Source: Elymus sibiricus
Lineage: Eukaryota > Streptophyta > Magnoliopsida > Poales > Poaceae
NCBI GenBank assembly: GCA_039707655.1
Contig: CM077668.1
Span: forward strand, 403,664,130-403,728,129
Direction: 5' to 3'
DNA: 64,000 bases
The notes under the pieces: generated by a model
The model's database searches: none
The model's input: only the letters and a program-made list of their open reading frames with translations
What the model was told of the DNA's origin: nothing
Translations under genes and position numbers: made by a program
Shown: positions 35,601 to 45,600 of the stretch, piece after piece
How the letters are laid out: every line of letters begins with the position of its first letter
Numbering within the stretch: the first letter of the stretch is position 1

Positions 35601-37197
35601 GGCAAGCTTTGTTGAGGTCTTTAAAATCGACGCACAACTGCCAGGACCTGTCCTTTTTTGGTACCATGACCAAATTGGCTAGCCAGCCGGGGTGTTTTAT
35701 ATCTTTGATGAATCCTGCCTCCAGCAGCTTTGCCAGTTCCTCGCCCATCGCTTGACGCTTGGGCTCGGAGAACCGCCGAAGTGTTTGTTTGACGGGCTTA
35801 TAGCCTCCCAATATGTTTAGGCTATGCTCCGCAAGCCTACGGGGTATTCCCGGCATGTCGGAGGGGTGCCAGGCGAATATGTCCCAGTTTTCCCTAAGGA
35901 AGGCGCGTAGGGCTTCGGCAACTTCTGGGTCGAGGTTAGCCCCTATGGACGCCGTTTTAGCGGGGTCCGTGGGGTGAACTTGGAATTTGATAATCTCGTC
36001 GGCCGGTTTGAAAGAAGTAGTCTTTGATCTTTTGTCGAGAAGGACATTGTCCCGGTCGACCTCGGCGCGCAGTGCGGTTAGTTCTTCGGCCGCGAAGGTT
36101 TCGGCCAGGGTCTCGAGGGCGAGGGATGCCGTTTTATTCTCAGCTTCGAGCGCCCTGTCAGGATCACTCGAAATGGTGATGATCCCTTTCGGGCCCGACA
36201 TCTTGAGCTTCATGTAGCCATAGTGCGGAACCAGTTGAAATCTTGAAAAGGCGTCCCGTCCGAGGATGGCGTGGTATCCGCTTTTGAAAGGCGCGATGTG
36301 GAACGTGATCTCCTCGGAGCGATAATTGTCTGAGGTCCCGAAGATTACGTCTAGGGTTATCTTTCCACTGCAGTGTGCCTCTCTCCCGGGCACTATTCCT
36401 TTAAAGGTAGTGGTGCTCCGTTCTATGCGCGATTTATTGAAGTGCATTTTATCCAGGGTGTCCTCATATATTAAATTCAAGCTGCTGCCTCCATCCATCA
36501 GGACTTTATGGAGGCGGCAGCTGTCTACGATGGGATTGAGGACTAGCGCGGCGGGGCACCTGTCCAGGGCCGACTTCGATTGATCATTCTGAGTGAAGGT
36601 GATCGGCGTGTCTATCCACGCACCCCGAGGCGGTACCTGCCGGACGGCGTTGATTTCCCTTAAGGCCCGCTTGCGCTGGTTTTTAGACGTAAATGTCTCA
36701 TAAATCATTAGGACCTCGTCTTCGTCCGAGGTCTGTCCAGAATGGCTGGAGGTGCCCGCCAAGAGGGCGGGTCCCCCTTTGGCCACCTGCCTCAACACCC
36801 AACAGTCTCGAAGGCTGTGGGTTGGGCAGGAGTTAACTAATACGGCGTGGATCGGGCATGGTTTACCCAGAAAGCCGTCCAGGGCCGTTCCGGGGTGATC
36901 GGAGGTTCTCCTCTTCTTCCGGGGTCGATCACCCGAGGTGTTCCGTTTGTGATTTCCGCGCCGAGGTGCCGGCCGGTCGCGTTCCGGGTGGTCCTCACAG
37001 ATCGAGTCTGTATTCTCCTCGGCTCGCCAGGTGTCTTCAATGGCACAAAATCGTATTACCAAGTTGGTTAATTCAGGGAGTGTTTGGACGCAACGGCGGG
37101 CGAGGGCGTTCAAGACGCCTCTATCCTCGCATCCGCGCTCGAAAGCAGCGATTATATCAGAGTCTTGGTAATCTAGTATCTTGCTCTTGACGATCAA
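32679..37197 (-). pseudogene. Tat element gag 3' part and pol (protease, RT, RNase H, integrase), multiply broken
   Basis: 862 codons are open from 37197 to 34609: the capsid C-terminal half (IIAAFERGCEDRGVLNALAR), a short-Cys linker, protease (VLMDGGSSLNLIYEDTL), RT (LCVDFKDLNKACPKDPFPLP; catalytic YVDD) and the connection domain. One base is missing near 34641, after which RNase H (MYFDGSKMLAGLGAGVVL) continues to a TGA at 34154-34156 (Arg expected). The integrase zinc finger follows (HSGMSGHHAAART, TAG at 33683-33685, then RCPGCQ). The core has Asp in WGLDMVGPL, Asp in ITDNGTNF and Glu in SNGQVERAN, i.e. a complete DDE set, but the frame shifts at a C run (33351-33356) and twice at 33080-33170. 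The C-terminus (FNVGDLVMRLHPEKQKHKLS, RWDGPFIIDQV) ends at 32679. Confidence 0.92.
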
Positions 37198-37257
37198 GAA
37201 CCTGGCCCAGTATTGCCGGATCGGCTCACCACGGAGCTGCCGTACGTAGGCTAAGTC

Positions 37258-37605
37258 CTAGATGTCGGATGGGCCGGAGTCGTCGGGACGATATTCTATA
37301 CAAGAGGTGAGCGGACCAGATCCGATCTCTAAAGACTGCGGGCTCAAGACCTCGTCACGTTCACCCGACGGTGGATCCGTAGTTATCGGTTTAGCCGATT
37401 CGATTTGGGAGTCGGTCGTCGGTGGGTCGCCGTCCGATCCGTTCTCCAGGAAGTATCTTACCCCCTCGTCGGTGAGGGGGGCCTTCGTTGGAGCCGAAGA
37501 GGGGTCATGGTTCGCTTCCACGTTACGTGGAGGTGTCTGCGAGACCCAAGCTTCGGATGTGGAGACGCGCTCCGCAGGTTTAAAGCCGTTGACCGGCGAT
37601 CCCAT
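37258..37605 (-). pseudogene. N-terminal gag fragment of the Tat element
   Basis: An open frame of 115 codons, Ser/Pro/Glu-rich (MGSPVNGFKPAERVSTSEAW), ending at a stop at 37258 just before the text encoding LRGEPIRQYWARFLIVKSKI of the capsid. Tat gag proteins are normally several hundred residues before this point, so the first half of the capsid domain has been lost by an internal deletion. Confidence 0.65.
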
Positions 37606-37630
37606 CGATCCCTCTGGCGATCACACAGCG

Positions 37631-37652
37631 GAACTCTCAATGAAAGCACCAG
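37631..37652 (-). promoter_or_regulatory. Primer binding site of the Tat element
   Basis: On the minus strand, directly after the LTR end (ccgaca) comes ctggtgctttcattgagag. TGGTGCTTTCATTGAGAG is the expected position and style of a PBS starting TGG. I do not assign the tRNA. Confidence 0.6.
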
Positions 37653-38145
37653 TGTCGGTGTAAAAACCGGCAGACCTCGGGGTAGGGGGTCCCGAGCTGT
37701 GGATCTCGGATCGAGGGTAACAGAGACAATGGAGACGGTGTTTTACCCAGGTTCGGGCCCTCGTGATGGAGGTAAAACCCTACGTCCTGCTTCTGTTATA
37801 TTGATAGAGATGTATCGAGTACAGAGTTGATCTACCTCGAGATCGTAATATGTGTATAACTTCTATAGCTAAGTAAGCAATGTTGCCTTGATGTCCCCTC
37901 TACGGGCTAAACCCTCTGGCTTATATACATGCCAGGGGGGGTACCTAGGGTTACAATGTCGGTATCTTGGAGTAAGGCGGCTGGACAAATCTTGAAGTGT
38001 ACTACAAGTCTTCGGTAGAGACAACGCCGATCACGTCTCCCACGTACAGTCTCCGGAGTCCATCTTGGTCACGCACGGGGGTACATCGGCCCAACCGAGG
38101 AGATGGGTCGGCCCGGTTAGCACCCCCTAATCCAGGACACCGTCA
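37653..38145 (-). repeat. 5' LTR (element orientation) of the Tat element
   Basis: 493 bp, differing from 28331-28823 by six transitions (near 37735, 37840, 37929, 37938, 38024 and 38077). All are of C-to-T type on one strand or the other and four are in CpG context. No indels. Confidence 0.94.
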
Positions 38146-38150
38146 CTTTT

Positions 38151-38722
38151 TATGTAAGAGTCAATAGTGTTCTCCTCTATTCCTTTTTATGTTTCTCTTT
38201 TGCAAGCATCATGTGGTGGGGAAAGATCTAGGCACATATATCCAGTTGGATATGAGTGATCATGAGTCATTATTGTTGACATTACCCTTGAGGTGAATAA
38301 ATTGGGAGGTGAAATTATAAGCCCCTATCTTTCTATGTGTCTGACTGAAACTTTTTGCTCCATATATATGTTGTGAGTGTTAGCAATCATAGAAGACTAA
38401 ATGATGGTTGAGTATGTGGACTTGCTAAAAGCTCCTACATGAGACCCTTCCTGAAAATATGATGAATTGCAATTGCATTGTTGACTGAGAACATAGTTTG
38501 TTAGTTTTCAAGAAAGTTTATGTCTTATACTTCGTTGTTGTGATGAATTGTTACTTGCTCATGAGAAGTTCTATGATAATGAATATTGCTGTTATAATAA
38601 TGATCATGATGCTACTATGTCCGTATTTTGTTTTTATCGACACCTTTCTCTCTAAACATGTGGACATGATTATCGATATCGACTTTCGCTTGAGGACAAG
38701 CGAGATCTAAGCTTGGGGGAGT
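38151..38722 (+). other. Non-coding 3' internal region of the outer element, part 2, with polypurine tract
   Basis: Continues the sequence cut at 28330. It ends with the polypurine tract aagcttgggggagt directly before the 3' LTR at 38723. No ORF of note. Confidence 0.8.
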
Positions 38723-40239
38723 TGATACGTCCATTTTGCATCATGTTTTTCTACTGTTATTTATAGTGTTTTTAATCAATATAACACTTTGTGGAGCAAT
38801 TCTAATGCCTTTTCTCCCTTAATATGCAAGATTTACATAAGGAGGGAGATTACCGGCAGCTGGAATTCTGGACCTGAAAAAGCTATGTCAGAGATACCTA
38901 TTTTGCACATCTCCAAATGAGCTAAAATTTCACGGAGATTTATTTTGGAATAAATAAAAAATACTGGAGAAAAGAAGTACCAGAGGGGGCCACCCAGGTG
39001 CCCATGTGCCACCAGGGCGCGCCACCCCCCAGGCGCGCCCTGGTGGCTTGTGGGGCCCCTGGCCAGCCTCCAGTGCCCATTTTATGGTATATAAGCCCAT
39101 TTTCCCTAGAAAAAATAAAGAGAAGACTTTTGGGATGGAGCGCCGTCGTCTCGAGGCGGAACTTGGGCAGGAGCACTTTTGCTCTCCGGCGGAGCGATTC
39201 CGCCGGGGATACTTCCCTCCGGGAGGGGGAAATCGAAGCCATCGACATCACCAACGATCCTTTCATCGTGGGAGGACCAATCTTCATCAACATCTTCACC
39301 AGCACCATCTCATCTCAAACCCTAGTTCATCTCTTGTATTCAATCTTTGTCTCAAAACCTCAGATTGGTACCTGTGGGTTGCTAGTAGTGTTGATTACAT
39401 CTTGTAGTTGATGCTATTTGGTTTATTTGGTGGAAGATTATATGTTCAGATCCATTATGCTATTCAATACCCCTCTGATCTTGAACATGAACATGATTTG
39501 TGAGTAGTTACTTTTGTTCTTGAGGACATGGGAGAAGTCTTGTCATAAGTAATCATGTGAATTTGGTATTCGTTCGATATTTTGATGATATGTATGTTGT
39601 TGATTCTCTTAGTGGTGTCATGTGAACGTCGATTACATGACACTTCATCATCTTTGGGCCTAAGGAAATGCATTGTGGAGTAGTAATTAGATGATGGGTT
39701 GCTAGAGTGATAGAAGCTTAAAGCCTAGTTTATGCGCTATTCCGTAAGGGGCTGATTTGGATCCATATGTTTAATGCTATGGTTAGATTTATTTTAATTC
39801 TTCTTTTGTAATTGCGGATGCTTGCTAGAGGGGGTAATCATAAGTGGGAGACTTGTTCAAGTAAGAACAGCACCCAAGCACCGGTCCACCCACATATCAA
39901 ATTATCAAAATAGCGAACGCGAATCAAACAAACATGATGAAAGTGACTAGATGAAATTCCCATGTGTCCTCGAGAACGTTTAACTTATTATAAGAGATCG
40001 TTCCGGCCTGCCCTTTGTTACAAAATGATTGGGCTACCTTACTGCACCTTAGTTATTATTGCTATTTGTCACTTGTTACAAATTATCTTGCTATCAAACT
40101 ACTCGTTACCGATAATTTCAGTGCTTGCAGAAAATACCTTGCTGAAAACCGCTTGTCATTTCCTTCTGCTCCTCATTGGGTTAGACACTCTTACTTATCG
40201 AAAGGACTACGATCGATCCCCTACACTTGTGAGTCATCA
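38723..40239 (+). repeat. 3' LTR of the outer Athila element (intact)
   Basis: A 1517-bp LTR, TGATACGTCC ... gtgagtcatca. It keeps a perfect GC-rich hairpin (caccagggcgcgcc 39010-39023, ggcgcgccctggtg 39032-39045) about 45 bp upstream of the TATA box gtatataagc (about 39088). It shows the uninterrupted version of the site occupied by the 588-bp solo LTR in the 5' LTR. Confidence 0.94.
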
Positions 40240-40244
40240 GTATT

Positions 40245-41918
40245 CAATTATAACAAAGCTTAAATTTACATTATTTAATTGTGTATTATTTATAAATGCA
40301 TTTCCAATTTATAATTGAATTGTACTTTAGCACTTCATTCCTTTATAATAATTGTTAATCGAAATTTGAACCCAAACTCTAAATAAGAGCAAAGGACATG
40401 TCATACATAGTGTTTTAAATGTAAGTTTAAATTCACCCCAAAATCCTAGGCATGAATGCAAAGTTTATTTGAAAAAAAAAACCCGCTCATATAACTACGG
40501 GTCATGACATCCATGAGGACGACGCACCCCCGCCCCCTTGCTCCTCCTCTTCATCCACCAACTGACCGGATGTTGTTTTGCTTCTGATCCGTGGGTGGCC
40601 GATGCGGCGCACAACCGATGCGGCGACCGACGCATGTGCCCATGATGCGGGGAGGGGAGGGGGCGCCGCGTACCCGAACCCAAAACAGGAAGCATGGAGC
40701 TCGTCGAAGGTACCCGCAGGAGGAAGCCTCCTCGCTCACTCCTCTCTCGGTGCGCAAGCACCCCCATCACCGGCCTAGGTCGAAGGCCTGGATGAAGGCA
40801 TTGATGATGTGAATTGCGCCGGTCACGCGACAGAAGAAAACCAACCAAAAGGCGACACGTGCTCTCGTGGGCCCAACCATATCTCTTTCTTTCCCTCTCC
40901 CGCCGTTTGTCTTCGTCTCCACCACTCTCTCATCGTTCGTCTTTTCCCCATCTCAAACGGGAGAGCTCCTCCACTGTCGCGGCTCGCGCCCAACCTCCTC
41001 CCTATCATGGCCGGAGCCGTCGACCACCTCTCATTCCCGCTTCGCCGCGCCGCGCTGCTGCGGGCTGTAACCATTGATGCGAGCCAACGGGAGAGGAACT
41101 ATGTCGAAGCTACGACCGACTACTCGGTAAAGCTGGGACCGTCACCTCGCGATGCTGGAACCACGCCCGACGTTGTCGGGGTGCTAGAGTCAACGATGAC
41201 GATGCTAGAACTGGGGGTGGCGGATGCTGCAGCCGGCCATGGACTTTGCTGGAACTGGCATTTTTTTGCTGGGACCATCGAGATTTTTTTGTTGCGACCG
41301 GCACCGGCAAGACTTTTTTTTTTGCTGGAATCAGCCTCTTTTTTTTTTGCTCGGACCATCGAGATTTTTTGCTGCAACGGGGATGGCAGAAGTTGTGTAC
41401 GAGAGATAAAACTGCAACCAGGAGATGGCGGAAGCGGCGGTAGCACTGAAAAAGCTACAACCGAGGGAGATGGCGGAGGCTGTGGCTGGAGATGGCGGAA
41501 GCTACGACCGTCTACAGGGGAAAGCTACAACCAGCAAAAAAAAAAAAAAAAAACTTCGACTGTCTACGGGAAAAGCTACAACCCAAAACAGAAAAAGCTT
41601 CAACCGAGAGAGGAGGGTGTGCTACGGCGGTGACGATGGGGATGCAAGCGACGTTGTGTTAGCAGAGGTCAGCGAGGAGGGTCACGGCGGGCTGCGAGCT
41701 TGCGACGGAGCCGGTCTACGAGCGCACGTGACATGAGAAGAAAACGTGAGGGGAAGGAAAGAGATCATACGTCGTTCGATCCTACAGTATGTGGGTGCGA
41801 CCGGCCGGCCGAAAGTTGAGTCAGTCGAACCTGGCTGGCACGGACGCCGGAATGACCAAACCGTCGCTCCAATTTCCCATCTCCGGCGAACTCCCCATAC
41901 CGTACCACCTTTATAAAT
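40245..41918. other. Intergenic sequence with low-complexity repeats, no supported gene
   Basis: The first 250 bp are AT-rich, with an 11-bp inverted repeat (attcaattata 40242, tataattgaat 40310). From 40500 it becomes GC-rich. 41240-41630 is a degenerate tandem array built on ttttttgctggaacc-like and agctacaaccgg-like units, which explains the long open frame 40809-41633. No domain or splice pattern supports a gene. It could be a decayed DNA transposon. Confidence 0.45.
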
Positions 41919-42560
41919 ATTTTTTGACAACTTAAAACTTTATTTCTCATATGATGGACAAATCATTTACAATAAGATGAGAAATAAAGTCTGGGATGGA
42001 GCATTCCCAAAATTCAGAAGATCTAGTATCAAAGGAATATTTTGCTATCCTATCTGCTACTCCATTAGCCTCACGAAAACAGTGAGTACATTCAGTTTTA
42101 GCAAGATCTGATGCTAGTTCTCTGCATTCCATTACTATAGCAACATCAGGTCCAAAGTGGTCATCCCCTTGACTGAACATCTCAACTGCAGTAGTGCTGT
42201 CCGACTCAAGTACCACAGATCTGCAGCTGATTTTAAGTGCTAGTAATATGCCATTTCGAACTGCCTGAATCTCCGCAGAGACCACGCTACCAACATGAGG
42301 GATGAACCAGCTTGCTGCAGCAATAAAATCACCGTTTTCATCTCTAGCAACAGTTCCCGAAGCGCCCGACAGGTTCTCTGAACAGAAAGATGCATCAACG
42401 TTTATTTTTACACTACCTATCGCTGGTTTCTTCCATATCTGTTCCCTTTTGCGAACTACATACTTCTGTGATGATGCCCGGGTAAAATTAGTGCAAAGAA
42501 CTTTGATCGATGTTGCTGTACGCTCTGGGGTTTGTATATTTATACCTTTATAAATAACCG
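41919..42560 (-). pseudogene. 3' end of a LINE: RNase H (RVT_3) domain
   Basis: On the minus strand, from about 42550 to the stop at 41947, the product is a plant LINE-type RNase H: VKINVDASFCSENLSGASGT, AEIQAVRNGILLALKISCRS, VLESDSTTAVEMFSQGDDHF and REANGVADRIAKYSF. The acidic positions of the fold (NVDA, AEI, ESDS, VAD) are all present, so this domain is intact although no RT precedes it. After the stop come an aataaa-type signal and a short A run (minus-strand caaaaaata, 41919-41927), consistent with a 5'-truncated LINE insertion. It lies about 100 bp upstream of the otubain start codon, in the opposite direction. It could also be a stand-alone RVT_3 gene. Confidence 0.75.
41937..41990 (-). 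other. 14-bp perfect inverted repeat at the 3' end of the RNase H ORF
   Basis: actttatttctcat (41937-41950) and atgagaaataaagt (41977-41990) can pair around a 26-nt loop that includes the stop codon of the RNase H frame. It may be a 3'-end hairpin of the LINE RNA, or chance in AT-rich sequence. Confidence 0.6.
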
Positions 42561-42662
42561 CCAAGCTTTCTCCTGATTTGCCAGCCGCACCCTCGGCACA
42601 TTTCTCCCCCACGCCCCTCACATTATCCCAATTGCCACGAGGGTCCTCCCCGCAGCAGCGAA

Positions 42663-45600
42663 ATGAGCCAAGGTTCTCCCGCCGCGATGGGGTCCGGTTC
42701 AGGGACAGCAGAGCCGGCCCATGGGCAGCACGGGGACTCCTCCTCCGACGCCGCCGCCGCCTCCGCCTCCGCCTCCCCGAGCGCCGTGGCAGCCGATGCC
42801 TCCTCCTCCTCGCCCTCGCCGCCACCTCTCCCCCCTGCAGCGCCCCTCGAGCGACCCCAGGAAGAGCGGGGCCGCGAGCAGGCCGGAGGCTCGTGCTACG
42901 CTGCTGCGGCGGGGGTCGACCGGAAGGGCAAGGATCTCGCCTCCGCGCCCGCAGTTCCTTCTTCGGAGCCTTCATCTCCGAGCTCCGGGGGCAGCAGCCC
43001 CGAGGACGCCGACGCCGCGTCCTCCGGAGCCCGGCCGTTCGACTGCAGGCTGGCGTTCCAGCAGATGCTACAGGAGCAGACGGCCATCAAGGAGGCGGGT
43101 GGGCGACGGGCCGAGGGGGTGGGCAAGAAGAAGAAGCCGGAGGAGGCGCAGGTGATGGCGCGTAGCTCGCGTTCCCGGCATTCTGTTGTTTCTTGGAGTT
43201 CTTGGCGTCTCTGGAGTGCGTTCTTGAGCGTTTCTTGGTTTCTGTTGAGCAGGTGAAATCGTCGCACTCCATAGGGGCGCTCTGGGGCAATCTTACAAAG
43301 GTATTATAGCCTGAATCTTGGACCTCCTTTTTGTTCGGGATGTGGAATTGTGATCTCAAATGTAATAGGAGCAGCATCTTGGGCAAATGTTGGGGACAGT
43401 TTGACTTTCTGTAATAGAAGCAGAATCTTGAGCAAATCGTTGTGCTAATTGATTATTCTATTTAGCGCGATAGCATATATGATTGCAACTGCAAAATGTG
43501 GGGAAATATGAGGATCATGTCTTGGCAGTGGTTGCTGTGATATTTTTGGCAAGAAATCTCGCTGCCGCATCAAATGTATCAGTTTTCAGTGTATAGGAGG
43601 AATCTTGGGCAAATGTTGGGAGTAGGTTGGTATTTTAGTTTGCCAGCAGTAAATAGTCGTTGTTGCTCGTGGATCTTCTCTGAGTCTGGCATCATATTTT
43701 GAAGAAAATGACTATCTTGATGTCGTGTCCTGATTACTGCAGCCTTTAGTAACAGAGCCTGAAGTCAAATGTATGAACTTCCTCTGTCAAAAGATTTTGT
43801 CATCAGAAAATTAATGACACTAGTTGAAGAATGCATAACTGGAAATTGTGATCTCTAAGTTTGTTGAAATCTTGGGGATGATCCAGAGTAATAGGAGCAG
43901 CATCTTTGGCAAATGTTGGGGACAGCTCGAATTTCTGTAATAGAGGCAGAATCTTGAGCAAATCGTTCTGCTAATTGATTATTCTATTTATTGTGATAGC
44001 ATATGTGATTGCAACTGTAAAATGTGGGGAAATATGAGGGTCATGTCTTGGCAGTGGCTGCTGCTGCTGTGATATTTTCGGCAAGAAATCTCGCAGCTGC
44101 ATCAAATGTATCAGTTTTCAGTGTATAGGAGGAATCTTTGGCAAATGAGGGAGTACGTTGGTATTTTAGTTTGCCAGCAGTACGCAGTCGTTGTTGCTCG
44201 TGGGTCTTCTCTGAGTCTGGCATCATATTTTGAAGCAAATGACTATCTTGTTGAAATTGTTGTCTGTAAAATGTGGGGAAATCATGAGGTCCTGTCCTTA
44301 TTACTGCAGCCTTTAGTAACAGAGCCTGAAGTCAAATGTATGAACTTCCTCTGTCAAAAGATTTTGTTATCAGAAAATTAATGACACTAGTTGAAGAATG
44401 CATAACTGGACATAATTTCTGTAAATCATTTGCCGTTTACATGCAAAATCACTGACTACTTACTCCAGGATTTGGTCGAGAAGTTTCACCATTTGTTCAG
44501 AAGCCTCAGAATATTATTCCATGTAAATAGTTGCCGAGGATCAAGAAGTTTTGGATGCGCACATTTGCTCGAAGTTCATACATTTGCTCGAAGTTTTGGA
44601 TGCAATCATATATTTTAGTTTTGGATGTTCATACATTTGCTCGAAGTTCTGTAATAGAAGCAGAATCTTGAGCAGCTCGTTGTGCTAATTGATTATTCTA
44701 TTTAGTGTGATAGCATATATGATTGCGACTGTAAAATGTGGGGAAATATGAGGATCATGTCTTGGCAGTGGCTGCTGCTGCTGTGATATTTTTGGCAAGA
44801 AATCTCCCAGCCGCATCAAATATATCAGTTTTCAGTGGATAGGAGGAATCTTTGGCAAATGTTGGGAGTAGGTTGGTATTTTAGTTTGCCAGCAGTACAC
44901 AGTCATTGTTGCTCGTGGGTGTTCTCTGAGTCTGGCATCATATTTTGAAGCAAATGACTATCTTGTTGAAATTGTTGTCTGTAAAATGTGGGGAAATCAT
45001 GAGGTCCTGTCCTGATTACTGCAGCCTTTTAGTAACGGAGCTTGAAGTCAAATGTATGAACTTCCTCTGTCAAAAGATTTTGTTATCAGAAAATTAATCT
45101 AGACACTAGTTCAAGACTGCATAACTGGACATAATTTCTGTAAATCATTTGCCGTTTACATGCAAAATCACTGACTACTTACTCCAGGATTTGGTCGAGA
45201 AGTTTCACCATTTGGTCGACAGGGACCTGCAACTGGCTCAGAAGCCTCAGAATATTATTCCATGTAAATAGTTGCCAAGAATCAAGAAGTTTTGGATGCG
45301 CACATTTTGTGGTCTTGCTATTACATTCTTGTTTGTTAATCCCATTGGTTTTTTATTCACTTATTTCTTGTTTTGAAACGCTTGATCTTCATGTTGATTA
45401 TGTGCAATTGTATGGCTGTCAGGATGTCTGAACTTTAACTTTGTTTTCTTGTCGAACAGTTTTTTCATGGAGAAGAATGGCACTATTCACAACATGTGAA
45501 TCACCAGGTTTGACTCCATTTGGCCTTCTCTAATGTTTCAAAATGGAAGTGCATGAAATATCAGGATCAAAGTTGATCACATGAGACTGTGGTTCGTGGT

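Larger units (their letters stand above)
28331..38145 (-). mobile_element. Tat-group Ty3/gypsy retrotransposon with an antisense gene, minus orientation
   Basis: A 9815-bp insertion with two 493-bp LTRs (28331-28823, 37653-38145; TGTCGGTGTAAAAACCGGCA ... ACACCGTCA) and target duplication CTTTT (28326-28330, 38146-38150). The LTRs differ by six transitions only. Gag and pol lie on the minus strand (37605-32679) and a separate spliced gene lies on the plus strand (29145-31923) between pol and the 3' LTR. That layout, with a PF04195-type (putative gypsy type transposon) protein in antisense, is known from Tat-lineage elements such as RIRE2 and Grande. The element is inactive: gag is internally deleted and pol carries frameshifts and stops. 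Confidence 0.93.
12115..40239 (+). mobile_element. Athila-group Ty3/gypsy retrotransposon, complete with both LTRs and split by nested insertions
   Basis: Related LTRs start TGATACGTCCATTTTGCATC (12115) and (38723), both end gtcatca (14239, 40239), and are flanked by the identical 5-bp duplication GTATT (12110-12114 and 40240-40244). This proves that all material between was inserted later or belongs to the element. Native parts are the 5' LTR 12115-14239 (minus the insertion 13298-13885), PBS 14251, gag-protease-RT-RNase H-integrase fragments 14346-18132 and 26029-26585, a post-pol ORF 26927-27351, non-coding sequence to 28330 and 38151-38722, a purine-rich tract and the 3' LTR. Without insertions it measures about 10 kb, normal for the group. 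The DLGASVS protease, the RT style and a PBS beginning TGGCGCCGTTGCC place it in Athila. The Triticeae families Sabrina, WHAM and Fatima are related, and I do not assign a family name. Confidence 0.92.

Noticed and set aside
40809..41633. 274-codon open frame on the + strand
   Set aside because: The frame stays open because of low-complexity repeats (poly-T/poly-A and agctacaacc units); no domain, no splice pattern, and overlapping open frames on both strands.
42560..42975. N-terminal extension of the minus-strand RNase H frame
   Set aside because: It is the antisense shadow of the GC-rich first otubain exon; similarity to RNase H begins only below about 42550.
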